Part shown: one piece after another, positions 40,033-47,068 of the stretch
Position numbering within the stretch: position 1 is the stretch's first letter
Layout of the letters: each line of letters starts with the position of its first letter
DNA from: an uncultured Brevundimonas sp.
Lineage (GTDB): Bacteria > Pseudomonadota > Alphaproteobacteria > Caulobacterales > Caulobacteraceae
Assembly: GCF_937863155.1 (NCBI RefSeq)
Contig: NZ_CALMFB010000067.1
Coordinates: 1 to 47,068, forward strand
Direction: 5' to 3'
DNA length: 47,068 nucleotides
Program-made: the position numbers and the translations under genes
Notes under the pieces: generated by a model
Database searches by the model: none
What the model was told of the DNA's origin: nothing
What the model saw: the letters and a program-made list of their open reading frames with translations, nothing else

Positions 40033-42159
40033 GTGCGCGCCTATGATCCCACCGCCGACGAGGACCTGCTGAACCGGGCCTATGTCTATGCGATGAAGAT
40101 GCACGGCTCGCAGTTGCGGGCCTCGGGCGATCCCTATTTCGCCCATCCGATCCAGGTGGCGGGCATCCTGACCGACTATCGGCTGGACACCGCCGCCATC
40201 GTCACCGCCCTGCTGCATGACGTGGTCGAGGACACCTCGGCCACGCGCGACGACATCGCCTCGATGTTCGGCGAAGAGATCGCCGTGCTGGTGGAAGGCG
40301 TGACCAAGCTGTCGCGGCTGGAGCTTCAGGCCGAGCACACGCGCCAGGCCGAGAACCTGCGCAAATTCATCCTGGCCATCTCCAAGGATGTGCGGGTGCT
40401 GCTGGTCAAGCTGGCCGACCGCCTGCACAACATGCGCACGCTTCAATATGTGAAGCCCGAAAAGCGCGAACGCATCAGCCGCGAGACGCTGGAAGTCTAT
40501 GCGCCGCTGGGCCGGTCGATCGGCATCCATTCGATCGCGTCCGAGCTGGAAGAACTGGCCTTCACCTATCTGAACCCCACGGCCAAGACCGCCATCGAGC
40601 GGCGGCTGGAGGCGCTGAAGCTGGAGCATGGCCGCGCCATCGACGGGGTGTCCGCCGAGGTCCAGCGTGTCCTGGTCGAGGCGGGCATGAAGGCCGAGGT
40701 CTTCGGCCGCGAGAAGACGCCCTATTCGATCTGGAGAAAGCTGCAACGCAAGTCGGTGGGCTTCTCCAGCCTGTCCGACATCTACGGTTTCCGAGTGATC
40801 GTGGAGGCCGAGGATGACTGCTATCGCGCCCTGGGCGTCATCCACCGTGCCTGGCCGATGGTGCCGGAGCGGTTCAAGGACTTCATCTCGACGCCGAAGT
40901 CGAACAACTATCGCAGCCTGCACACCACCGTGGTCGGGCCGTCGGGTCTGCGCATCGAGATGCAGATCCGCACCGAGGTCATGGACCGGGTGGCCGAGGA
41001 CGGCGTGGCGGCCCACTGGCGTTACAAGAACAAATCCTATGGCTTCGACAAGGAGGCCATGGAGCAGGACGGCGGGCGCGATCCGTTGCAGAACCTGCGC
41101 CATCTGGTTCAGGTGATCGAGCACGGCGAGGGCGGCGAGGACTGGGTCGAACACGCCAAGCTGGAGATGTACCTGGATCAGGTCTTTGTCTTCACGCCCA
41201 AGGGCGCCCTGATCACCCTGCCGCGCGGCGGCATGCCGCTGGACTTCGCCTATGCGGTCCACACCGAGGTCGGCGACACCGCCGTGGGCGCCAAGATCAA
41301 CGGCGAACTGAAGCCCCTGCGCACCCAGCTTCAGAACGGCGACGTGGTCGAGATCGTGCGCGGGCCGAAACGCGACATCCCCGCCGACTGGCGCAATCTG
41401 ACCGTCACCGGCCGGGCGCGCTCGGCCATCCGGCGCCATATCCGCGTGTCGGAGCGCGAGGAGCTGATCAAACTGGGCCGCGCGGCGCTGGAACAGACGC
41501 TGACGCGGGCCGAGAAATCGCTGGCCGAGGTGTCGCTGAAGCCGGTGCTGGAAACCCTGGCGGCGGCGTCGGAAGACGATCTGTTCGAGGCCATCGGGCG
41601 CGGGCAACTGGCGCCGTCCAGGGCGGCCGAGACCCTGTTCCCGGCGCTGAAAGGGCGGTTGAAGGCAGGGCCGGAGCGGCGCCGCATCGGCGAGGACAAG
41701 GCCCGGCTGTTCGTGCGCGGCGGCGGCCTGACCCCCGGCGTCAGCATGCATTTCGGCCAATGCTGCACCCCGGTGCCCGGCGACCGCATCGTCGGCATTC
41801 TGGAACCCGAGATCGGGCTGACGGTCCACACCATCGACTGTGGCCGCCTGGCGGAATTCGCCGACGACGACAGCGTCTGGCAGGATCTGCAATGGACGCC
41901 CCAGGCCGAACAGTCGGCGGTGGGTTCGGTCCGCATCCGCGCCACCATGCAAAACGCGCCTGGCGTGCTGGGTCAGGTGGCGACCGTGATCGGCGAGGCG
42001 GGCGGCAACATCCTGAACCTGGGCATGACGCGCCGTCAGCAGGACTTCTTCGACATGGACATTGATGTCGAGGTGGAAGACGCCAAACACGCCACCAGCA
42101 TCATCGCCGCCCTGCGCGCCAATCCTGCGGTCGATACGGTCGAGCGGGTGAAGGGATGA
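40033..42159 (+). CDS. spoT: Bifunctional (p)ppGpp synthetase/hydrolase
   Basis: Makes and degrades the stringent alarmone. From GTG 40033 it has 708 residues. Hydrolase HD domain: RASGDPYFAHP and LLHDVVEDT (His62, Asp63, Glu66, Asp67). Synthetase domain: DIYGFRVIVEAEDDCYRALG and FISTPKSNNYRSLHTTV. TGS: VFTPKGALITLPRGGMPLDFAYAVHTEVGD. C-terminal zinc-finger-like/helical region with FGQCCTPVPGD, and ACT: NAPGVLGQVATVIGEAGGNILNLGM. The GTG cuts the conserved LRQFELVEAV that normally begins the protein. The frame is open upstream through a CTG at 40006 to a CTG at 39856 that overlaps the rpoZ stop, with AGGAGG eight bases before it, so the real start is probably a CTG. Confidence 0.94.
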   Translation: MRAYDPTADEDLLNRAYVYAMKMHGSQLRASGDPYFAHPIQVAGILTDYRLDTAAIVTALLHDVVEDTSATRDDIASMFGEEIAVLVEGVTKLSRLELQAEHTRQAENLRKFILAISKDVRVLLVKLADRLHNMRTLQYVKPEKRERISRETLEVYAPLGRSIGIHSIASELEELAFTYLNPTAKTAIERRLEALKLEHGRAIDGVSAEVQRVLVEAGMKAEVFGREKTPYSIWRKLQRKSVGFSSLSDIYGFRVIVEAEDDCYRALGVIHRAWPMVPERFKDFISTPKSNNYRSLHTTVVGPSGLRIEMQIRTEVMDRVAEDGVAAHWRYKNKSYGFDKEAMEQDGGRDPLQNLRHLVQVIEHGEGGEDWVEHAKLEMYLDQVFVFTPKGALITLPRGGMPLDFAYAVHTEVGDTAVGAKINGELKPLRTQLQNGDVVEIVRGPKRDIPADWRNLTVTGRARSAIRRHIRVSEREELIKLGRAALEQTLTRAEKSLAEVSLKPVLETLAAASEDDLFEAIGRGQLAPSRAAETLFPALKGRLKAGPERRRIGEDKARLFVRGGGLTPGVSMHFGQCCTPVPGDRIVGILEPEIGLTVHTIDCGRLAEFADDDSVWQDLQWTPQAEQSAVGSVRIRATMQNAPGVLGQVATVIGEAGGNILNLGMTRRQQDFFDMDIDVEVEDAKHATSIIAALRANPAVDTVERVKG

Positions 42160-42929
42160 GCGGCGACACGCCGACCAACGCCGACAACATGGCCTCGCCG
42201 TCCTACCGACTGGCGGCGCTGGATCAGGATTTCCTGCTGGGCGATTCCATGCGCGGCGTGCGCTTCCTGATGGAATACGCCAAGGCCGAAGAGGCCCTGC
42301 GCGCCTGGGGCGTTCGGTCCACCATCGTGGTGTTCGGCAGCGCCCGCATCGGGCCCGAGGGCGGCGAACGCCACGCCCGCTGGTATGAAGAAGCCCGCGC
42401 GTTCGGCCGCATCGCCTCGGAACGCGGCGGCGCCCGGGTCGGCCAGCCGGGCCAGCCGCGCGACAATGTCATCGCCACCGGCGGCGGGCCGGGGATCATG
42501 GGCGCGGCCAATCGCGGCGCGCACGAAGCCGGGGCGCCGTCCATCGGCTTCAACATCACCCTGCCGCACGAGCAGGAGCCGAACCCCTGGTCCACGCCGG
42601 CGCTGACGTTCCGGTTCCACTATTTCGCCATGCGCAAGATGCACCTGGCCATGCGGGCCAACGCCCTGGTGGTGTTTCCGGGCGGGTTTGGCACCTTTGA
42701 CGAACTGTTCGAGATCCTGACCCTGCGCCAGACGGACAAGGCGCCGCCGATCCCCATCGTCCTGTTCGACCAGGCGTACTGGCGTTCGGTGGTCAGCTTC
42801 GACGAACTGATCGCGCACGGCATGATCGCGCCGGGCGACCTGGACCTGTTCCGCTTCGCCGAGGACGCCGAGGAGGTCTGGTCCTGCCTGCTGGACGGCG
42901 GGCTGAAGCCGCACCAGTCGATCGAATAG
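42156..42929 (+). CDS. LOG family protein (TIGR00730-type)
   Basis: 257 residues. Nucleotide-binding Rossmann-like fold: [15 protein letters not shown], then [22 protein letters not shown] and [19 protein letters not shown], the two LOG signatures (GGGxGIM and PGGxGTxxE). Plant members release cytokinin from its ribotide; bacterial ones are often AMP/IMP nucleosidase-like or of unknown role. The ATG overlaps the spoT stop (ATGA), so it is cotranscribed. Linking it to nucleotide turnover is attractive but not shown. Confidence 0.88.
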   Translation: MSGDTPTNADNMASPSYRLAALDQDFLLGDSMRGVRFLMEYAKAEEALRAWGVRSTIVVFGSARIGPEGGERHARWYEEARAFGRIASERGGARVGQPGQPRDNVIATGGGPGIMGAANRGAHEAGAPSIGFNITLPHEQEPNPWSTPALTFRFHYFAMRKMHLAMRANALVVFPGGFGTFDELFEILTLRQTDKAPPIPIVLFDQAYWRSVVSFDELIAHGMIAPGDLDLFRFAEDAEEVWSCLLDGGLKPHQSIE

Positions 42930-42956
42930 GCGGCTTTCCTTCCGCCGGTCCCTGGG

Positions 42957-42964
42957 GCTATGGG
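42957..42964 (+). promoter_or_regulatory. Promoter -10 box of pyrE operon, possibly leaderless
   Basis: GCTATGGG seven bases before the pyrE ATG. No clear -35 (nearest partial match is TTTCCTTCC). The evidence is weaker than for rnd. Confidence 0.35.
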
Positions 42965-42969
42965 AAGCC

Positions 42970-43557
42970 ATGACCAGCGATGACGTTCTGAACGAGTTCC
43001 GCGCCGCCGGCGCTCTGCGCGAAGGCCATTTCGTGCTGTCTTCGGGCCTGCACAGTCCGGTCTTCCTGCAGAAGAACCTGGTGTTCATGGACGCGGCGCG
43101 GTGCGCGCGGCTGTGCCAGGCGCTGGCCGACAAGATCACCGCGGCGGTCGGGCCGGTGGACGTGGCGATTTCGCCCGCCGTGGGCGGCATCATCCCCGGC
43201 TATGAGACCGCGCGCCACCTGGGCGTTCCGTCGATGTACGTCGAGCGCGAGGGCGGAGAATTCAAACTGCGTCGCGGCTTTCATGTCGAGCCGGGCCAGA
43301 AGGTGGTGATGGTCGAGGACATCGTGACCACCGGCCTGTCGTCGCGCGAATGCATCGGCGCCATCCGCCAGGCGGGGGGTGATGTGGTCGCCGCCGCCTG
43401 CATCGTCGACCGCTCGGGCGGCCGGGCCGATGTGGGCGTACCGCTGGTGGCGCTGGCGACGCTGGACGTGCCCGCCTATACGGCCGACGCCCTGCCGCCC
43501 GAACTGGCGGCCCTGCCGGTCGAGGATCCGGGCAGCCGCAGGTTGGCCAAGGGATGA
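42970..43557 (+). CDS. pyrE: Orotate phosphoribosyltransferase
   Basis: Fifth step of pyrimidine synthesis. 195 residues. [13 protein letters not shown] near the N-terminus, [25 protein letters not shown], and the PRPP-binding VEDIVTTG at 115-122. GCTATG at 42957-42962 is seven bases ahead of the ATG, so the start of transcription should fall on the start codon; the mRNA may be leaderless. First gene of pyrE-pdxJ-acpS. Confidence 0.95.
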   Translation: MTSDDVLNEFRAAGALREGHFVLSSGLHSPVFLQKNLVFMDAARCARLCQALADKITAAVGPVDVAISPAVGGIIPGYETARHLGVPSMYVEREGGEFKLRRGFHVEPGQKVVMVEDIVTTGLSSRECIGAIRQAGGDVVAAACIVDRSGGRADVGVPLVALATLDVPAYTADALPPELAALPVEDPGSRRLAKG

Positions 43558-44294
43558 CCCGCCGCGTCCGCCTGGGGGTCAATATCGACCATGTCGCCAC
43601 GGTGCGGAATGCGCGCGGCGGGGGGCATCCCGATCCGGTGCGGGCGGCCGAAGAGGCGATCGGGGCAGGGGCCGACGGCATCACCGCCCATCTGCGCGAA
43701 GACCGCCGCCACATCACCGACGCCGACATCACCGCCCTGACGGACCTGTGCCGCCGGTTCGACCGGCCGCTGAACCTGGAGATGGCGGTCACGGACGAGA
43801 TGCTGGCCATCGCCCTGCGTCACCGGCCCCACGCCGCCTGTCTGGTGCCCGAGCGGCGCGAGGAGGTGACGACCGAGGGCGGCCTGGCCGTCGCGGGCCA
43901 CGAGGCGCGGATCGGCCCGGTGGTGCAGGCCCTGGTCCAGGGTGGAAGCCGCGTCAGCCTGTTCATCGAACCGTCGCCGGAACAGGTCGCCGCCGCCGCC
44001 GCCGTGGGAGCCCAGGTGGTCGAGTTTCACACCGGCCGCTATTGCCACCTGCCGTTCGGCGGGCGCGACGCCGAGTTCGCCCGCATCGCGGCGGCCGCCA
44101 AACAGGCCCAGGCGCTGGGGCTGGAGGTCCATGCGGGCCATGGGCTGAACTACGACACCGCGCGCGAGATTCTGGCCATCCCGGAGATCGTGGAGCTGAA
44201 CATCGGCCATTTCCTGATCGGAGAGGCCCTGTTCATCGGTCTGGGCGCCGTCATCTGGGCCATGCGCGACACGATGGACGAGGCGACGGCGTGA
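43554..44294 (+). CDS. pdxJ: Pyridoxine 5'-phosphate synthase
   Basis: Vitamin B6 synthesis, condensing 3-amino-2-oxopropyl phosphate with deoxyxylulose 5-phosphate. 246 residues, standard for the TIM-barrel family. [60 protein letters not shown] and [10 protein letters not shown] match the family blocks with active His and Glu residues. Its ATG overlaps the pyrE stop (ATGA). It precedes acpS, as usual. Confidence 0.97.
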   Translation: MTRRVRLGVNIDHVATVRNARGGGHPDPVRAAEEAIGAGADGITAHLREDRRHITDADITALTDLCRRFDRPLNLEMAVTDEMLAIALRHRPHAACLVPERREEVTTEGGLAVAGHEARIGPVVQALVQGGSRVSLFIEPSPEQVAAAAAVGAQVVEFHTGRYCHLPFGGRDAEFARIAAAAKQAQALGLEVHAGHGLNYDTAREILAIPEIVELNIGHFLIGEALFIGLGAVIWAMRDTMDEATA

Positions 44295-44692
44295 TCGTCG
44301 GGGTCGGGGCCGACCTGTGCGACATCCGCCGTATCCAGGGTTCTCTGGACCGGTTCGGCGACCGGTTCCGCAACCGCTGCTTCACGCCGCTGGAGATAGC
44401 GCGTTCGGAAAGAAAGCCTGATGCGGCCTGGAGTTACGCCAAACGGTTCGCGGCCAAGGAGGCCTGCGCCAAGGCCCTGGGCACCGGCATGCGGCGCGAC
44501 GTCTATTGGCGGGACATCGGGGTGGTGAACCGGCCCTCGGGCCAGCCGACCCTGGCCCTGACCGGTCCTGCGGCCGAGCATCTGGCGCGGCTGACCCCGC
44601 CGGACCATCGGGCGGAAATCCATCTGACGCTGAGCGACGAACACCCCTATGCGCTCGCCTTCGTGGTGATCGAAGTCTTGCCCGCGACATAA
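44291..44692 (+). CDS. acpS: Holo-[acyl-carrier-protein] synthase
   Basis: Transfers 4'-phosphopantetheine from CoA to apo-ACP. 133 residues. [12 protein letters not shown] (Mg-binding Asp) and [16 protein letters not shown] (Glu and Lys) are both intact, and [18 protein letters not shown] closes the fold. The GTG at 44291 overlaps the pdxJ stop (GTGA). Confidence 0.96.
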   Translation: MIVGVGADLCDIRRIQGSLDRFGDRFRNRCFTPLEIARSERKPDAAWSYAKRFAAKEACAKALGTGMRRDVYWRDIGVVNRPSGQPTLALTGPAAEHLARLTPPDHRAEIHLTLSDEHPYALAFVVIEVLPAT

Positions 44693-44704
44693 TCACGCTA
44701 TACC
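44678..44704 (+). promoter_or_regulatory. lepB-rnc-era promoter
   Basis: TTGCCC at 44678-44683, 13 bases, then GCTATACC at 44697-44704: close to the Caulobacter housekeeping consensus. It lies at the end of acpS. The ATG is 45 bases on with GGGGA before it. Confidence 0.55.
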
Positions 44705-44749
44705 GATTTCGCGCCGAAAGACCGCGCGCAGCGGCCGGGGGACCAAGAC

Positions 44750-46036
44750 ATGAGCGACGAGCACAAGCCGCACGACGATCACGGCCACGATCACGCCGGC
44801 CATGACGACCAGGCGCCCGAACCTGCCCACGCGCCCGAGGCGGTCCAGGCCGTCAGCGACGGCCACGAGGCCGCGCCGCATGACGATCATGCGCATGAGC
44901 CCGCGCACGACGCCGATCACGGCCATGCCGAAACGGCGCATGACGATCACTCCGACGTCACGGCCCACGTCCCGTCGGCCGTAGAGGCGGTCAGCGACGG
45001 CCATGCGTCTTCGGACCACGCCGGTCATGACGATCACGGCCACGACGCCGAACCGGCCGCGGATCACCAGGACTCTTCGCCGGTCGAAGCCGTGAGCGAC
45101 GGCCACGATGACGGCCATGCCGGCGCCGCAGCGGCCGCCGCAGCGGTAGCGACCGCCGCCGCCGTCGGGGCCGCGGCCTCGGATCGTCGCCCGATCTGGA
45201 GCGACAGCGGCGATGCGCCGTTCGATGACACGCCCGCCGCCGCCGCGCCCATCTATGACCGCAAGGCCCGCAAGAAGGGCAAGAAGGGCAAATCGTCGGG
45301 CGGTTCGGCCAATGAGACGGTCGAGATCTTCAAGACCATCGTCTTCGCCTTGCTGATCGCGCTGGTGCTGCGCGTCTTCCTGTTCCAGCCCTTCACCATT
45401 CCGTCGGCCTCGATGGAGCCGAACCTCTATGAGGGCGACTATATCGTCGTGTCCAAATGGAGCTACGGCTACTCCAAACACTCGATCCCGTTCAGCCCGA
45501 ACCTGTTCCAGGGCCGCATCCTGGACCGCGCGCCCCAGCGCGGCGACATCGCGGTGTTCAAGCTGCCGCGCGACAACAAGACCGACTACATCAAGCGTGT
45601 GATCGGCATGCCGGGCGACACGGTGCAGATGCGGGCCAACCGCCTGTACATCAACAACCAGCCGGTCGATGACGTGGTCGTCAGCCAGGCCCAGATCGAA
45701 ACCATGTTCGGGCCCCAGCCGGTGACGCGCCTGCGCGAAACCCTGCCGGGCGGCCGCAGCTTCACCATCCAGGACTTCGGTCCCGGCCAGGCGGTGGACG
45801 ACACCCAGGTCTATTCGGTCCCGGCCGGCATGTATTTCATGATGGGCGACAACCGCGACAACTCGGTCGACAGCCGGTACGACATCAACAGCGGCGTCGG
45901 CCTGGTGCCGGCCGAGAATCTGGTGGGCAAGGCCGAGATCATCCTGTTCTCGTGGACGCCGGGCGCGTCGTTGCTGAACCCGGTGACCTGGTTCGCCAAC
46001 ATCCGGCCCAGCCGCTTCTTCACCGTTCTGGATTGA
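44750..46036 (+). CDS. lepB: Signal peptidase I with long histidine-rich N-terminal extension
   Basis: 428 residues. Residues about 1-125 are a hydrophilic extension with 25 His and many Asp and Glu (for example HDDHGHDHAGHDD), carrying three copies of a VQ/EAVSDGH unit at 31-39, 77-85 and 111-119. An Ala/Val run (125-143) and a Lys-rich stretch (171-181) follow. The catalytic part starts at about 190: one membrane helix (EIFKTIVFALLIALVLRVFLF), the box with Ser221 (PSASMEPNL), Lys282 (IKRVIGMPGD) and MGDNRDNSVDSRY. The catalytic dyad is intact, so it should process Sec and Tat signal peptides. The extension would be on the cytosolic side and could bind zinc or nickel. ATG 44750 has GGGGA; the Lys-rich region could hold no better start without losing the extension. 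Confidence 0.93.
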   Translation: MSDEHKPHDDHGHDHAGHDDQAPEPAHAPEAVQAVSDGHEAAPHDDHAHEPAHDADHGHAETAHDDHSDVTAHVPSAVEAVSDGHASSDHAGHDDHGHDAEPAADHQDSSPVEAVSDGHDDGHAGAAAAAAAVATAAAVGAAASDRRPIWSDSGDAPFDDTPAAAAPIYDRKARKKGKKGKSSGGSANETVEIFKTIVFALLIALVLRVFLFQPFTIPSASMEPNLYEGDYIVVSKWSYGYSKHSIPFSPNLFQGRILDRAPQRGDIAVFKLPRDNKTDYIKRVIGMPGDTVQMRANRLYINNQPVDDVVVSQAQIETMFGPQPVTRLRETLPGGRSFTIQDFGPGQAVDDTQVYSVPAGMYFMMGDNRDNSVDSRYDINSGVGLVPAENLVGKAEIILFSWTPGASLLNPVTWFANIRPSRFFTVLD

Positions 46037-46746
46037 TGGCTGACCGTCGGGCCGAGGCGGTCACCGCCCTGGCCCAGGCGATGGGCCACGCGTTCCGCGA
46101 CCGCAAGCTGCTGGAGCGCGCCCTGACCCACGCCAGCGTGGCCGAGGGCGCGCCGCCCGGACCGCACGGGCCGATGGACAACGAGCGGCTTGAGTTCCTG
46201 GGCGACCGGGTGCTGGGCCTGCTGGTCGCCGACCGGCTGTGTCGCGATTATCCGCTGGCGGACGAAGGCCGGCTGTCGTCGGCCCTGCATGGACTGGTGG
46301 ACAAGGCCGCCTGCGCGCGCGTGGGCGAACGGCTGGGCGTAGGCGAGGCGCTGCGCCTGTCGCCGGGCGAAACCAAGTCGGGCGGGCGGCGCAAGGCGGG
46401 TCTGATCGCCGATGCGGTCGAGGCGCTGCTGGCGGCGGTCTGGCTGGACGGCGGCATCGAGGCGGCGCGCGCCGTGTTCGACCGCGCCTGGGCGTACGAG
46501 CTGGCTACTCCGGCCCCGGCGGCCGTCAACAACCCGAAATCGGCCTTGCAGGAGTGGGCGCAAGGGCGCGGCCGCCCTCTGCCGACCTATGCCGTCACCC
46601 ATCGCACCGGCTCGGACCATGCCCCGACCTTCACGGTCGAGGTCCGCGTCGATGGCGTCGAACCCTTGACCGCTCAGGGGCGTTCGCGTCAGGAGGCGGA
46701 GAAGGCGGCCGCCACGGCCCTGTTGAAACGAGAAGGCGTCATTTGA
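46036..46746 (+). CDS. rnc: Ribonuclease III
   Basis: Cuts double-stranded RNA in rRNA and mRNA processing. 236 residues. RIIID with ERLEFLGDRVLGL at 50-62 (Glu and Asp metal ligands) and the second site ADAVEALLAAVWLDGG; the dsRNA-binding domain starts near NNPKSALQEWAQGRG (about 167) and ends with QEAEKAAATALLKR. ATG 46036 overlaps the lepB stop (TGATG). lepB-rnc-era is the usual order. Confidence 0.96.
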   Translation: MADRRAEAVTALAQAMGHAFRDRKLLERALTHASVAEGAPPGPHGPMDNERLEFLGDRVLGLLVADRLCRDYPLADEGRLSSALHGLVDKAACARVGERLGVGEALRLSPGETKSGGRRKAGLIADAVEALLAAVWLDGGIEAARAVFDRAWAYELATPAPAAVNNPKSALQEWAQGRGRPLPTYAVTHRTGSDHAPTFTVEVRVDGVEPLTAQGRSRQEAEKAAATALLKREGVI

Positions 46747-47068
46747 CCGAGACCAACCCCAGCACCCGCGCCGGCTTCGTCGCCGTGATCGGCGCGCCCA
46801 ACGCCGGCAAGTCCACCCTGGTGAACCGGCTGACGGGGTCCAAGGTCTCGATCGTGACCCAGAAGGTCCAGACAACCCGCTTCCCCGTGCGCGGCATCGC
46901 CATGGCGGGCGAGGCGCAGCTGGTGCTGGTCGATACGCCCGGCGTCTTCACCCCGCGTCGGCGTCTGGACCGGGCCATGGTCGCCTCGGCCTGGGCCGGG
47001 GCGCAGGACGCGGACGCCGTGGTCCATCTGATCGACGCCCAGGCCGAACTGGGCGCCGAGGGCCGCGA
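46743..47068 (+). CDS. era: GTPase Era (5' part, runs off the window)
   Basis: Ribosome-assembly GTPase that binds 16S rRNA. Only the first 108 residues are seen. G1 GAPNAGKST at 17-25, TTRFPVRGI (G2 region), and VDTPG (G3). The TTG at 46743 overlaps the rnc stop (TTGA), and no ATG precedes the G1 motif, so TTG is the likely start. The rest lies beyond 47068. Confidence 0.94.
   Translation, partial: MTETNPSTRAGFVAVIGAPNAGKSTLVNRLTGSKVSIVTQKVQTTRFPVRGIAMAGEAQLVLVDTPGVFTPRRRLDRAMVASAWAGAQDADAVVHLIDAQAELGAEGR

Noticed and set aside
39853-42090. Minus-strand open frame of 745 codons
   Set aside because: Antisense to spoT; no domain visible and low-complexity Gln/His/Gly content.
44750-45130. 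Possibility that the His-rich region is a separate gene before lepB
   Set aside because: The frame is continuous into the catalytic domain with no stop, and no ribosome site or start with good spacing appears at the junction.

Overview
The window is about 47 kb of very GC-rich chromosome from an alphaproteobacterium of the Caulobacter/Brevundimonas type, most likely Brevundimonas. Reasons: the gene families and their order (rpoZ-spoT; pyrE-pdxJ-acpS-lepB-rnc-era), a class II DAHP synthase, NodT-type efflux, many Caulobacter-style promoters with a GCTATA-like -10, several apparently leaderless mRNAs, and sigma-T/EcfG-type GGAAC...CGTT promoters. It is ordinary, densely packed core chromosome with about 50 protein genes. 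I see no rRNA, tRNA, CRISPR, prophage or insertion sequence, and no gene-free stretch longer than 300 bases.

Layout. 1-2904 (minus): aromatic amino acid block, class II DAHP synthase -> ACT-less prephenate dehydratase -> a Phe/Tyr-rich leader peptide -> chorismate mutase (cut by the window edge). 2960-5127 (minus): ABC-F ATPase and DUF2164. 5265-6677 (plus): ndk, a DUF1275 membrane protein and a glycine-zipper lipoprotein. 6922-8544 (minus): purM-purN. 8732-10647 (plus): an IPTL-CTERM surface protein and RNase D. 10686-16580 (minus): a complete RND efflux operon with its divergent TetR regulator and operators. 17335-22358: M28 peptidase, SCP2 protein, acyl-CoA dehydrogenase and a group of small stress proteins. 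22419-31019: permease, hrpB, cytochrome b561, intradiol dioxygenase-like lipoprotein, two RNA/SAM methyltransferases, glycosyltransferase. 31116-34271 (plus): TetR plus a FecBCD/BtuFCD-like metal-chelate ABC importer. 34282-39411: lytic transglycosylase, dapA-smpB, NYN nuclease, folK. 39500-47068 (plus): rpoZ-spoT-LOG, then pyrE-pdxJ-acpS and lepB-rnc-era.

Most notable observations: (i) the 30-residue leader peptide ending ALYFGFYGFRYAG before chorismate mutase, with mutually exclusive RNA pairings reaching the chorismate mutase start codon, beside a prephenate dehydratase that lacks its Phe-sensing ACT domain; (ii) a signal peptidase I with a roughly 125-residue histidine-rich N-terminal extension (25 His) carrying three AVSDGH repeats; (iii) four sigma-T-like promoters, each in front of a small stress or envelope gene; (iv) a roughly 42-bp palindromic repeat present both inside the ABC-F coding sequence and upstream of ndk, with compensatory changes at its ends; (v) an 18-bp operator that contains the -35 boxes of both divergent efflux promoters.
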